Source: Symbiodinium natans (Eukaryota > Sar > Dinophyceae > Suessiales > Symbiodiniaceae). Taken from it: 57,500 nucleotides of DNA. Where the stretch lies: positions 62,501-120,000 of the forward strand of contig CAJNDS010002790.1 of the NCBI GenBank assembly GCA_905221605.1. Direction: 5' to 3'. The notes beneath the pieces are model-generated. The model had not been told where the DNA came from. It saw only the letters and a program-made list of their open reading frames with translations, and searched no databases. Shown here piece after piece: positions 1 through 13,967 of this stretch. Within the stretch, counting starts at the first letter, position 1, and each line of letters starts with the position of its first letter. The translations under genes were made by a program, and so were the position numbers.

Positions 1-177
1 AAGCCTAAACCCGAAACCCTAAACCCTGAACCCCATAATCCCTGAACCCAAAACCCGAAACCCTAAACTTTAAACCCTGAACCCTGTAAACCCTAAACAC
101 TAAACCCTAAACCCCAAAACCCCCAAATCCCAAAAACCCAAAAATCCCAAACTCCCCAAACCCGAAAGACCCTAAAC

Positions 178-276
178 CCGGTTCGCCTGTCCGGCCACGG
201 CGGCATCGGGGCTCTTGGATTCATCCAGGACCTGTAGGAGGTCCTGCAGCCAAAGCTGCTCCATCAGCTCACACTC
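178..276 (-). CDS. Exon, continuation of oxygenase-like domain, last in window
   Basis: Reads [20 protein letters not shown] then [13 protein letters not shown]. Joined to the previous exon it gives [15 protein letters not shown], the usual helix after the GVL turn. Acceptor ACCAG|GAG. The donor is CGG|GTTTAGG at 178 or a GC site at 187. The gene continues off the left edge. Confidence 0.6.
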
Positions 277-3200
277 CTGGTTCAGGGGTTAGGGTTTTCA
301 GGGTTTAGGGTTTAGGGTTTAGGGTTTAGGGTTTAGGGTTTAGGGTTCAGGGTTCAGGGTTTAGGGTTTAGGGCTGTACAGGGTCGGGTGGAGGGTCTGC
401 AGGTTGAGGGGTTTCCAGTAAGACCTAAGGCCCCGAAGATCCTAGAGCTCCACAAAGAAGACCCCCAAAGCCGCAACCCCCCCCCCCAAATCCACCAAGA
501 CCACCCAATCCAAAGACCCCCAAAGACACTGAACTCAAAAAAACCTAAACCCTAAACCCTAAACCCTAAACCCCAAACCCTAAAACGATGCCTGGTTCAA
601 GCCGCGGCTCTGGGGGGCTAAGGACCCCGGTGACCACGCAGACCCCGTGCCTCTCGAAGGTCTCTCGCACGCCTGTGGTTCTCTGAGGGGTCTTATAAGA
701 GGGTTTACAAAGGCTCGTCAACCTAGGGCTTAAGTGTTTTTGCTGTTTTTTGTTTGGCTTTTTTTTTTTGGGGGGGGGGGTTTCTTTTTTGGGGTTCAGG
801 GTTTAATTAGGGTACATGTAGGGTTCCCAGCAGCCCTACCCCCCAGAGCAGCAGCAGCCTAAACCCTAAACCCTAAACCCTGAACCCTAAACCCTAAACC
901 CTAAACCCTAAACCCTAAACTACCCCCAGAGCAACAGCAGTAGCCATGAACCGTAGAGCCCAGCTGCGCTCCGGGGGCGCCGACGCCGGAACCAGCAGCG
1001 GCGCAAGCTCCTTTAAGGGTTTTTTGGGGGCAGCTCTCTTGTTTACAGAGCCACAGGGTTTAGGGTTTAGGGTTTAGGGTTTAGGGTTTGGGGTTTAGGG
1101 TTTAGGGTTTAGGGTTTACGTGCTTGATGTGCGACTGAGTTTTGTTGAAGATTGCCTTGCCAGTTTACAGCTTCACTTGCAGCTATCACCCTCCGGCTCA
1201 ACCACTGTCTCGAGACCCACGAGTAACCGAGGAATAAAAAAGGGTGCCCTTGTTGGTTACTGGGGCTTGTAAGGGAACCTAAACCCTAAACCCTAAACCC
1301 TAAACCCTAAACCCTAAGCCCTAAGCCCTAAGCCCTAAACCCTAAACCCTAAACCCTAAACCCACCCTTAAAGAAGGGAATCAGGGACCACTCCCTCTAA
1401 GGCTAGGGAGTCCTCCGCAGACATCACGGGGAAGTAGGCTTCGCTGGGCTTCAGGGGCTTCGTGGCGGCTGTGCTGGGATAGCCCCTGCCACTGCCCTTC
1501 GGCGTCCTGGAGGTTCCCCAAAAATTTCTAAACCCTAAACCCTAAGTCCTAAACCCTAAACCCTAAACCCTAAGTCCTAAACCCTAAGCCCTAAACCCTA
1601 AACGGAGGTTGGGGTTGAGATTTCTTCGAATCAGGGCACCGGGGCCTGTAGGATTGCTCGGAAATGCAGTCAGGTGCAAGAGGTTCAAACGGTTCAGCAT
1701 TAAGTTCTCGAGTTTCTGTAAAACCTAAACCCTACACCTTAAACCCTAAACCCTAAACCCCTTTTTAAAGGGGCTGAGGGACTAAAAACCCCAATCCCCC
1801 AGCCCAGTCATTTGCCCAGACTCGAAGCATTGAAGCACCCAAAGCCCTGTAAACCTTTCAGAAGGATGGAACAAACGAAGCACCCTTGCCCTGCCCCAAG
1901 ACATACTAGACCCAAGAGAAATGCAGGAACCAAAAGGGGGTGCCCTTTTGGCTTTAAAGGAAGCTTGTGGGGGAACCGAACCCTCCTAAGGGCCTACTCT
2001 GGGTCCTAGAAGAGGGTTAGCCTTCTCAAAACCCCATAAAACTCCGAACCCTACGGAAGGGGAAATACGGGTCCACATCGCATCCTAGAACCAGGAGGGC
2101 CCAAGACCCTCTCAATTCGGGAACAAGCCTTGGCCTGCGTTCATAATAAGCACGCTCCCCCCCTACCTCCCATATGGCTTATAAGGTGTGTATTCCTTGA
2201 TTGATTAAGGGGGGGTACTAGGCTTCCAGGCACTCTAAACCCAAAACGCCAATCCAAACCCTGCAGATGGCCAAACCTGCGTCGGCTTGTCTAGGATTCT
2301 GTCTTTTCGGGGCAAGCTTGCTGTACGTAAAGGAGTCACTTCGAAATTGCTAGCTCCAAGAGTAAGAAAAGAATAGAAAGGGTGCCCTTTTTGGTTTAAA
2401 GGGGCTTCTAAGGGAACCTAAACCCTAAACTCTAAGCCCTAAACCCTAAACCCTAAACCCTAAACCCTAAACCCTAAAACAGGAAATAAAGGGCCTGCTC
2501 TGGCTCCGAGATTACTACCGAAGCCCCCTCTGGCGGCCTGCTTGATGTTGCCGGTGCTGCATGGTGGCCCTCTTCCTCGGCTGAGGGTTTAGGGATTAGG
2601 GATTAGGGATTAGGGTTTAGGGTTTTAGACCCTAAACCTGCTGCTCTCTCACGCGTGGACTGAGCTGGGTTAAGGGGGGGGGGGGGCTTAGCTGGGTTCT
2701 GGACGAAACCGCAACCCTAAACTAAAGCCCTACCCTAAACCCAAACCCTTTTACACCCTAAATCCTCAACCTGCCTGATACAGACCCGAAAAAGGCCTGC
2801 ACAGCCCTACAAGGCCCAAACAAAAACCCTCAAGCCCAAACCACCCCAGACACAAACCCCTAAACCCTAAACCCTAAACCCTAAACCCTAAACCCTAAAC
2901 CCTAAACCCTAAACCCTAAACCCTAAACCCTAAACCCTAAACCCTAAACCCTAAACCCTAAACCCTAAACCCTCACCTTCGAGCCCGGCATCCACGACTC
3001 CGCGAGCCAGCCGCAGCTGGCCGAGTAGAGTCTCCGTGGCGCTGCGGTCGACGGCGGGCGCGGGCGCAGGCGCAGGAGCGGAATCGACTATGTCGGTCGT
3101 CTCCTCCAAGAGGCTTAGGGTTTAGGGTGCCTCCAGTAGCCTAAGGCTCCAAGGGCTCTTGTTTAAGGGCTGTTGGGCCAAAAGGCCATCTGATTTAAGG

Positions 3201-6200
3201 TCTTGGGCTATTTTGAGCCTAAGGGGTAAATTTAGGGTTTGAGGTCCAGGACTTTGATTAGTAGCGTGAGGCACAGGGGGCAGGGCTTTTTTTTCCATAG
3301 GGCACTTGGGGCTTATAGATTCCTGGGGCTTATGGGATTGTTCTTTCAGGACGGTTTCTAGCGTTCAGTATTGGTAGATCATATATATATATATATATAT
3401 GCTACCCCCCCCCCCAGCGACCTACCCTTTTTAGGCCTTTTTAGGCCTTTTTAGGCCTTTTTAACAAAAAATAACAAACAAGGCCCAAAAGTCGCGTAGT
3501 TAATCACCGGGTAATGAAGGACAGTTACTGGGACACCCACCTCACAGACCCCGATAAGCCAGCATTTGGAAGAATCTACATTTTGAATCTGAAGCGGACA
3601 ATGCTGTTTTTAGATGTTTAGATCAGTGTTTTTCTATGCAAATTGTGCGTTTTAAAGGGCAATTAATGTTTTGTTGAGCAACTAATTTATTTATACAATT
3701 GTGTTTGTACGAGGCAAAGTATTAATCAAATAGTGAAACATTTTTCTTGGTTCTATGCGAATTTAGCTACTAGAGTAATTATTAAGCAAAGAGCCCAATT
3801 TGACTCGAGTGAATACCATTTAAGGGAGCATACTCAACCAAGATACGAAATAGACACCATTCTCAACCAAAATATGGCAAAGTGTGGGTTTAAAGTGCAA
3901 ATACTGTATTTATACAATTGTGCTTGTACTAGGCAAAGTATGCTCTCTGAAAAGTCCACTGAAATACCTTATGTTTACATATTCATGAATCGTTTTTATT
4001 TTTGAAATAATCATTTTATGCGAATTTAGCTACTAGAGTAATTATTAAGCAAATAGCCCAATTTGACTCAAGTGAATACCATTTAAAGGACCATACTCAA
4101 CCAAAATACGAAATAAGCACCATATACAACCAACATATGGCAAAGTGTGGTTTAAAGGGCAAATAGTGCTTTGTTGAGCAACTAATGCATTGAAACAGTT
4201 GTGTTTATACCAGGCAAAGTATTATTGAAATACTATCTGCAAAGTCAAATGAAACACCTTATGTTTACATATTCATGAAACAATTTTTTTGAAGTATTCA
4301 TTCTATGCGAATTTAACTACTAGAGGAATTCTTAAGCAAATAGCCCAATTTGACTCAAGTGAATACTATTTAAAGGACCATACTCAACCAAATACGAAAT
4401 AAACACTTGCGGAAATGGAAACGGTTCTACCTACATAACAATGAGACAAAGATTGCTGAAGTATTCACTAAAGACCACTTGTATACTATGTCTGAAAAGC
4501 ACAATTTGCATAAGCAAGCTTAAAAATGCACAATAATGGAAATCGGTTCTACTTACATAACGATGAAACAAAGATGTCTGAAGTATTCAATAAAGACCAC
4601 ATATATACTATGCTTGAAAAACGCAACTTGCACAATCAGGCTTAAAAAATGCACAAGAATCCTAGAAAAGTACTTCTAAAGTGAAGGCCATACCACAAGC
4701 AAATTCACAAATACGTAAAAACATCCAAAAGCGCAAGCTTTTCAGGAGAATCTCTGGTGAAGTTTGGATTATAGGGTTTTGGGGTATCCCTGGACGAGTA
4801 GGAGTCACTTTTTAAGCAAACAATTCTAAGCAATAAATGCTTTTTCTCAAGACAAGTATTGCAAATGCTGCTTCTAGATAATTAATCGCATTTACCAGGC
4901 AAATATTATCCATGCGAATTTAGCTACCAGAGCACCAAGTAATGGCTGAATAAGGTCTACTACACTTGAGTGCAACCAAAAGATGCACTAAACACTAGCG
5001 GCTCTACTTACATAATAACGAAACAAAAAGTTCTGAAGCACTAGAAAGACCACTTGTATACTATTTTTGAAAAGCACAATTAGCATAAGCACACTTAAAA
5101 ATGCGTAGTTGTTGCCTCGTGACCGTGAAGGCGAACCAAAAAGCCAAAATACCAAAACCAAAAAACCAAAAAAACCAAAACCAAAAAAACCAAAAAAAAC
5201 AAAACCAAAAAAACCAAAAATACCAAAAACACCAATTTTCTGGGGCTCTTGGAGAAGCCTCATAGGAATTTCCTGAGAGTCCCGGAAAATTGTTTTTTTG
5301 GTATTTATGGTTTTTTTGGTTTTGTTTTTTTTGTTTTTTTTGGTTTTGGTTTTTTGGTTTTTTTGGTTTTGGTATTTTTGGTTTTTCTACTGTCCCGTGT
5401 ATGCGATTTTAGTTGTATTTTAGTCTACGCCCTAGGAAATACGCTATATTGCACACCGAGTTTGCTTGCAGTGCAGCTGTGACTTGAGACAAGGCGAAAA
5501 AGGGTAGGTCACTGGGGGGGGGGTACCATATATATATATATACATATATATATATGTACATACGTATGTGTATATATATATATATACATAATTCATGTAT
5601 ATAGGCTTCGTGATCTAAAGCCTCGGAAAGGTACCTCTTCGCCTTTGCGGACCTGTGTCGGTTTAGGGCTTCGTTTTGACCCAGGAACGGGAACCTGTAA
5701 ACAAATCGCTCTAAACACCTTAGACACCAACAACCCCAAGCCCTATGACTCTTAAAGCTCTAGACACCCTGAGCACTCCCTAAACCCTACAACCTAAACC
5801 TTAAACCCTGAACCCTATAAGCCCTAAACCCGAAACCCTTGAAACCCAAAACTAGGTTCACGGCCGTAAGTCCATCATCCTTAGAGCCCTACAAACATCC
5901 GCGTTTCGCACAGTGCAGGATTTAAGGTTTAGGTTTGAGGGCTTGGGGTTCAGGGTGTTGGATAAACTCTATGCCCATATCCCTTACGACCCTAAAGCCC
6001 CAAACTAAGGCTTCAGGCTTCGGGGGCTCAGGGTGCTTAGTAGCCCATGATAAGTGTAGTTATTACCCACAAATTAATCCCCGAAGCACCCTAGTGGGGT
6101 TAGAATTGGGTTAGAAGTGCAACTATAATTGGGTTACTAAGTACCAAAAAGCTCCAAACCCTAAACCCTAAACCCTAAACCCTAAACCCTAAACCCTAAA

Positions 6201-9200
6201 CCCTAAACCCTAAACCCTAAACCCTAAACCCTAAACCCTAAACTCCAAGCCGGCTTCGGGGGCTCCTGCTCGGAAGTCTTCCGATCTTTTCTCCACCTCT
6301 TTCCCCCCATGGCTGCACAGGAAGGCCGAAAGAGAGAAGGGGATACACTGATCTGGCAAGATGGCTGCGGCTGCAGAACTGCTGCTGCAAGCTGTAGGGG
6401 TTTAGGGTTTGGGGTTTCGGGGTAGCTAGGGCTTAGGATTTAGAGCCTAGGAAGTCTTGGTGTTCCAGCCTCTTTTGGGTTTGTGGCTTCAAGGTTTAAC
6501 TCCTGCATGCACCGGTTGCCTGCACTCCCCTGCCCCCTGCAGAAACCCTAAACCCAAAACCCTAAACCCTAAACCCTAAACCCCTAAACCCCCAAGCCCT
6601 AAACCCAAAACCCGAAAAAAGAAAAGAAAACCGTTAAGCCCTGAACCCTACACTTGACGACTAAGCAGTGAAGCGCCACAGGACATCTCCCGACACCCAG
6701 GCTGCGAGGCTCAGGCAACCTCGGCATGGAGGCCTCCGGAAGGTGTTCCAGGACCTGTTCAGGGTTTAGGGTTCAGGGTTTTAGGGTTTTAGGGTTTTAG
6801 GGTTTAGGGTTTAGGGTTTAGGGTTTAGGGTTTAGGGTTTAGGGTTTAGGGTTCAGGGTTAAAGGGTTTCAGTTATTGTTCGTATTATTGTTATTATTAC
6901 TATGATTATGATTATCATTATGATTTCGATTATTATTATTATTATCATTCTGATTTCCATTATTTTTATTCTGATTGATAGTACTTGTTTATGGTTTTAT
7001 GTTTTAGGGTTTAGGGGTTCAGGGTTTTAGGGTGTAGGGGTTTAGGGTTTAGGGGTTTTAGGGTTGTATGAAGAGTTTGAGGGTTTCAGGGTCTAGTATG
7101 AAGAGTTGAAGGGTTTCAGGCTTGAATATTCAGGGTCTGAGGGCATTTATGGTTTTAAGGCCTTAAGGGTTTCCCCAAAGGCTCCTAGGTAGTACCCTTT
7201 TGGGGCAGTATGATAGAATCCCTACCCCTAAACCCCTAAACCCCTCAACCCCTAAATCCCGAAACCCCGACGCCCCTAAAACTCTGAACCCCTAAACCCC
7301 TAAACCCCGAAACCCCTAAACCCTTAAACCCCTAAACCCCTAAACGCTTCAGGTAAGGTGCTCCCTGGCCCCCGAAGCTCCCAAAGCTTGTGGAAATGCT
7401 GTGTCCGAATCCCTCACAAGGCTTGCACTTTTCCATGGGTTCCCCTACTACCCCCCCTCTATTTAGGGTTTAGGGTTTAGGGTTTAGGGTTAGGGTTTAG
7501 GGTTTAGGGTTCAGGGTTCAGGGTGCAGGGTTCAGGGTTTAGGGTTTAGGGTTTAGGGTTTAGGGTTAGGGTTTAGGGTTTAGGGTTTAGGGTTTAGGGT
7601 TTAGGGTTTAGGGTTTAGGGTTTAGGGCTTACTAGGTTCCCCCGAAAATTATGGCTCTTTCGGGAGAACTAAGCCTAATTGAGTTTATTTAGGGGGGGGG
7701 GGGGGGGGGGGTAGTATAGAGGGGGGCAGTAGTCATGGACTTCAGAAGCCCCCAGCCTAGAACCCCTCGACCTCTCACAAAACATTTCACCCTGACACCC
7801 CCTTAGCACGAACAGGAAAGGCATACACCACTTCTTCTTGAACAAGGTGCCGGGCTACTCTACGCAAACTGACCCACAAACCCTAGACTAAGCCTGAGAA
7901 GACCTAAACGCGAAACTCTAAACCCCAAACCCCAAACCCTAAACCCGAAACCTGGAATTTGAAGCCCTAAAACCGACTTCTTAATCCCTACCATCTCAAG
8001 TCCCGCACCTAAACCCCTAAACCCCTAAACCCCTAAACCCCTAAACGCCTAAACCCCTAAACCCCTAAACCCCTAAACCCCTAAACCCCTAAACCCTTAA
8101 ACCCCTAAACTCCTAAACTCCTAAACCCCCAAACCCCTTAACCCCCAAACCCTCGACCCTAAACACCAAACCCCTAAACCCTCGACCGTGGCTCTGCCCT
8201 GGCACCTCGCAAAGGACGATCGCCTGGACGCCGGCAGCGAAGGAGGTCCACGGGCGCACGCCTGGCGGTTCGCGCCGGCAGCGGCTTGGTGTCCCTACTG
8301 GGCCACTGGGGTTTCGGGTTTCGGGTTTCGGGTTTAGGGTTTAGGGTTTAGGGTGTAGGGTGTAGGGTGTAGGGTGTAGGGTTACATAATTAAGATTTAC
8401 ATGGTCCCTTCATCCAGTCCCTTACCTTGTTAAAGTATGGGCCAACTGGGGTATGGAAGCGGTACGCTCTGAAATAAAGGGCCCACACTGAGGCGGGTAA
8501 ACCCAAAACCCTAAACCCTCTAGGAAGCCGAGGGTGCGGGGTTGCGGGGCTTAGGGCTCACAAACGGCTTTCAGTACTCGAAACCCTTAAATTTAAATAA
8601 TACGGTGTTTGGGCCAAAACACCCGTAAACAAGAGCCCAGACTTTGGAGTAGACCCTGGGAAAAAGTATGTACTTTTATGCATAAGTAGCTACCATAGGA
8701 ACCCAGAACCAAAAAGAGTATGAAAGCATAGTACTCCAAAACCCAGTTAAATAAGAGCCCCTAACCCTGACCCCTAAACCCTAAACCCTAAGCCTAAACC
8801 CTAAACCCTAAACCCTCAACCCTCGGCCTTAAACCCTAAACCCCGCCTCCTTCCGCAACCTGCACGAAGTCCGCCTGCATGACCTCGACGTGCTGCCCTC
8901 CGCTTCCCTTGTCTGCCAGCCGCCGGGTGGCGTTCTGCGGTGCGCAGAGTAGGGTTTAGGGTTTAGGGTTTAGGGTTTAGGGTTTAGGGCTTAGGGCTTA
9001 GGGTTGAGGGTTTATATAGTAGTACATTATTTGACAATTCGACAATTATGTTTCTCTATATTACTATATCTTATATTACTATATCTTAATAAGAAGCAAA
9101 ATTACCAGACCCCTCAAAAAAGGGGATAAGGGCCTACTCTGGGTCCTAGCCTATAAGCCCACCTACATGCCCGCCAGCCTCACACCGCCCACCCGCACTG

Positions 9201-12200
9201 AACATGGTCACGCCCTACTTAGAGGTTCAGGGTACTTACCACTGAGCTTAACACTGCACTTAGAAGCCCCCCAAGGCCTCTAAGTAGGTTGTTAGAAATG
9301 GGACTAAAGTAACCTCCAAGAAAGCACCAAACCTACAGACCCTAAATACTACTAGTAGAAGCCCCAAACCCTCAACCCACCCAGCTCACTCTCCCCCACC
9401 TCATCCGGAAAAGAACATGCAGTCAAGAACGAAATGCAATTAACGACCATTCCAAAGGAAAGCAAACACATAGACATCCTAAACCCCAAACCCTCTAAAC
9501 CCTCTAAACCCTCTAAACCCTCTAAACCCTCTAAACCCTCTAAACCCTCTAAACCCTCTAAACCCTCTAAACCCTCTAAAACCTCTAAACCCTCTAAACC
9601 CTCTAAACCCTCTAAACCCTCTAAACCCTCTAAACCCTCTAAACCCTCTAAACCCTCTAAACCCTCTAAACCCTCTAAACCCTAAAGCCTCAAGCCTCAA
9701 GCCTAAACCCTCCAAACCCTAGACCCTCTACTGTACATCCCGAAACATATGCAATCAACCAAAACAGCGGTCCTTGATGCGGCGCTCCGATAGGTCCAGG
9801 CCCAGGACGCGCTGAAGTCCAACCTCTACCAAGGCCTGGAGTGGGGTTTAGGGTTTGGGGTTTAGGGTTTAGGGTTTAGGTTTAGAGTTTAGGGTTTAGG
9901 GGGTGGGGTTTAGGGTTTGGGGTTTACAGTTTAGAGTTTAGGGTTTAGAGTTTAGGGTTTAGGGGGTAGGTAGGGGGTAGGTAGGAGGGGGCAGGTAGGG
10001 GGTAGGTAGGGGGTAGGCAGGGGGTAGGTAGGGGCAGGCAGAAGTACGTAGGGGCTATGGGGGCAGGGGTAGGATTGAGGGGTTGGGGGTTTGGGGTTTG
10101 GGGGAGGGCTTGGGTTTCGGGTGTAGCGGTTTAGGGTTTAGAGTTTAGCATACAGGGTTTAGGGTTTATGTCTGGGGGCTGAAGAGGGGGGGGAACGAGG
10201 GTTCAGGGTTCCCGGGTTAAGATTTAGAGTATGGGGTTGATATCTTGGAGGGGGGGCGGGGGGGTTCGTGTTAACAACAAAACCTTGCATAGGTCATTTA
10301 CACCTACAAGCCTTTTGGGTTAGGGGTTGATAGAATACAAGCGTTTCCTAGGCCCTGAACCAACCCTCTATCTTAAAGCCCCAACACCCTAAACTCTAGA
10401 CTCTAAACCCCAAACCCCTAAAACTCCAACAAAAGCCTACAGACCCTATGAACCCTAAACCGGATAAAAAAAAACCCACGTGTAAACTCTCCGAAGGTCC
10501 TTGTGAATCAGAGCTCTCGGGACCCTGGTTCTTCGTAGGGCCCTGCATATACCTCCTCGTAGGGCACATTCCCTCATTCCCAAAGAACCAGCCAGCCGAA
10601 TGGTTCTTAAGGGACTTGGACGTTCATGGTACTGACTAACCAATTATGACTGTACTTATAACTGTACGTATAACCATATTAGGTCGCTTAAGGGGCTTAT
10701 ACGTGGGTCATAAGTACAGATATAATTGGTTAATAAGTACCATGAACCTCCAAGTATGTAACGCAAGGTTCCCTATAGGGACTCCCGAAGCTTCCCTAAG
10801 GTTCCCTAGGTACCTACCTTGCCATGAACCCCCAAAACCCTAAACCCTAAACCCTAAACCCTGAGCCCTGAGCCCTGAGCCCTGAACCCTAAACCTTAAA
10901 CCCTAAACCCTAAACCCTAAACCCTCCCTTAAGAACCCTACAAAATCAGGGCTCTCGGGACCTCCATCAGCTGGCCATCGCCGCATCCCAGGTCCAGGGC
11001 ACTCACCACCTGAGCCGCAAGGTGGGTTCGGGTTTAGGGTTTAGGGTTTAGGGGTTAGGGTTTAGGGTTCAGGGGTTCAGGGGTTCAGGGGTTCAGGGGT
11101 TCAGGGGTTCAGGGGTTCAGGGGTTCAGGGGTTCAGGGGTTCAGGGGTTCAGGGTTCAGGGGTTCAGGGTTCGGGGGTTCAGGGTTCAGGGGTCAGGGGT
11201 CAGGGGTTTAGGGTTCAGGGTTCAGGGATTTAGGGTTTAGGGTTCAGGGTTCAGGGTTCAGGGGTTTAGGGTTCAGGGTTCAGGGGTTTAGGGTTTAGGG
11301 TTTAGGGTTCAGGGTTTGGGGTTTAGGGTTTAGGGTTTAGGGTTTAGGGTTTGGGGTTTAGGGTTAGGGGTTGGGGTTTAGGGTTTTGGGTTTTAGGGTT
11401 AGGGTTTAGGGTCTAGGGGATAGGGTTTAGGGTTTAGGGTTTAGGGCTTCGGGACGTTTAGGACTCGGAGTTTAGGGACCCTGAGCCCTAAACTCTGAAC
11501 CCTAAAGCTTAGGGTTCTAGGCGCTGGACTACGGTCTTCTGCGCTGGTGATTCAGGGACTTGTTGAGGGGTTTTGGGATCTTTGGGCGGAAGAAGTGCCT
11601 GTGGGCGCAAAAAACAAGCAATACCCAGCGTCTCCCTTAGGAGTACGGGTATCTGGAATTCGTTACTCCAAGACGCTGTTTAGTGTGGTTTCTGGGTACC
11701 TGATTCCATAAAGTACTACAAATGGACCCTCTGGATCAGGTTTGACTCTTCAGACCCTCTGAAAGGCACTCCTTACACTTAATGAAGTTTCTACCCCAAG
11801 CCCCCGAAACACTTAACAATGCTATGCCTACTTAAACCACTTACGCCCTCAACACCCTCATGCTTTGAACCCTAAAGCCCTATAGTTTAAAAACCCTACA
11901 CCCCTTACACCCTCAAATGGGTACCCAGGCTGATCCCCAAACCCTGCCGTTAAACCCGAAACCGAATCAACCCTAAACCCTAAACCCTACACCCTGAGAA
12001 TCAGGTCAAGGAACATTGCGCGCCAGCAGTGCTTGAACAATGAAGCGCTGACCTTCGGCCACAGGCATGCGAGGGGAGAGCACGTTGCGCCCAAACCAAA
12101 AAAAGGTTTAGGGTTTAGGGTTTAGGGCTTCGGGCTTAGTCAGTTGTATGCCTAAGACAGCTACCCAAAATCTCGGAATGATGGCAGGGTTGGGGTTGGG

Positions 12201-13936
12201 CCTCAGGGGTTTTCAAGTACAGTTGTAGGGTGTAGCAGTATGAATGAAGAAGAGCTTACGGTCTAGTGGTAGTATTTAGTTCGGCTTCGAATGCCGCCGG
12301 CTTTACATTGTAGGATTTTTGTAGTACAGTACCCTTCGGCTCAAAATAGCCCAACATCCTTGAATCATACGGCCTTTAAGCCAAAAAACCCTTAAATAAG
12401 CATCCTTGGAACCCTGAAATAAAAGCACTGAGACCTTGCCGCCCAGGAAGTCTTGAACCCTCCATGACCCCCAAACCCTAAACCCTCAACCCTAAACTCT
12501 AAACCCTAAATCCTAGCCCTACACCCAGATCATGGGCTTGTGGTGTTTAGGTCTTTGGCCACTCGACTCGCTACAGTAAAAGTTTCGACGCCCCCCTAAC
12601 GTAGAAGACCGATACATCTGGAACTTTCTGGAACCCCACGTCCTACCTAGAGCATTCTTGCTACCCATTTTGAAACCCCCCAAAATGAGGATTCTAGCAT
12701 TTGGCGCGACTTAAGGGGTACCCCATAATAGCGAGTAAGTACCCTTTTAAGCTGCTTAGTATGGTAGCATACGAGAAAAGAAGCGTACAAGGGTACGAGT
12801 TCAGAGCTTTGTCGGGGTTAACCCTAGAGAAAAAACACCGCCCTTTCAACACCAACCATGAAGAAACCCGAAGCCCTGAGCCCATTCACATGCCACAACC
12901 CCAAAGCGCTGTCGGGCACAGGTCCTGCCTTTGGGGTTGCCCTGAACTGGTTCATAGTTGGGATAGTAATAAAATTTTAAAATTTTATTCCTTATTGAGT
13001 TTAAGTACCCTTAAAGATGTAAAATGTTACCCCACTATGATAAAGTGAAACCATTATTCGGAATTGAAGCCCCCGGACGTTGCTTCCACAAGGGCGGGTC
13101 AAACTTTATGGTCTTGGGAAGCTCGGCCACCACCGGTTCTGCTGGCAGGGTCCTGAGCGTTGGAGTCTTTTGGGGACATTCGCGAGCCCCAAATACACTC
13201 ACACACACACACACACATGCACACACTCTGGGCCAAACTGCCTTTGAAGTTTTGGGGCTTGTTTCATACCCAGAACCTTAACTGGAAATCCGATCTTCAA
13301 GTTTAGGGGGTCAAGGTCGGTTTAGGGTTGAGGGTTGAGGGTTTAGGGTTGGAGTTTAGGGCTGAAGGTTGATAGGGTTCTAGGGTGCCAGGTTTGTTTG
13401 AGGTGGTCTGGAGGGAGAGCGATAGGGTTCTAGAGGCGTTCAGCCTCTAAGCCTACGACCCCTCAACCCGGACTGAACCCCAAATCAACCCATCGCCCCT
13501 ACACCCTGCAACTTCCGGTTCAGTTCAGACACCGTCCCCTGAAAAGTTCATCGCATGGTCATTATGCCTCCTGCCTCCCAATCTCTACCCTCTGCTCGAC
13601 AGCGGCCACATGTGACAAGGAGAGGAGGCAAGAGAAGCTTGGCAGCTTAGCACATCAAGAGAAGAACGCACTCACTCTCACACGCACATATCCCTCCGCC
13701 TTTGTAAGCACGTATAAGCACGCCACACGTTTGCACAGTACATCTGCATTCAATATTCATATAGGGTATACATGACGATATAATAGACTGTCATATTTAT
13801 GTTGTATTAGATTATCTTGTATGATATTATGGTGTACTACATTATTTCTTATAACACAAATATAATGTATACATGTGTACATATGTATATATACACGTGC
13901 TTGTTCGCTATATATTGCATTATTACATTGTACGCA

Positions 13937-13967
<31 letters not shown>

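Noticed and set aside
1-400. The window as a chromosome end
   Set aside because: Telomere repeats occur in both orientations along all 57 kb, with unique exons between. A terminal telomere would be one-directional and at the edge.
3733-4005. 90-aa open frame on +
   Set aside because: Lies inside an AT-rich tandem repeat and is not conserved between its units.
4988-5482. Phe/Gly/Leu-rich open frames
   Set aside because: Low-complexity translation of the hairpin arms.
7330-7450. Exon reading [17 protein letters not shown]
   Set aside because: It lies inside the intron whose flanking exons join exactly at LCE-VLEHL.
9434-9715. Open frames of KPS and FRG repeats on both strands
   Set aside because: They are the 9-bp CCCTCTAAA array read in threes; no start context or non-repeat coding sequence.
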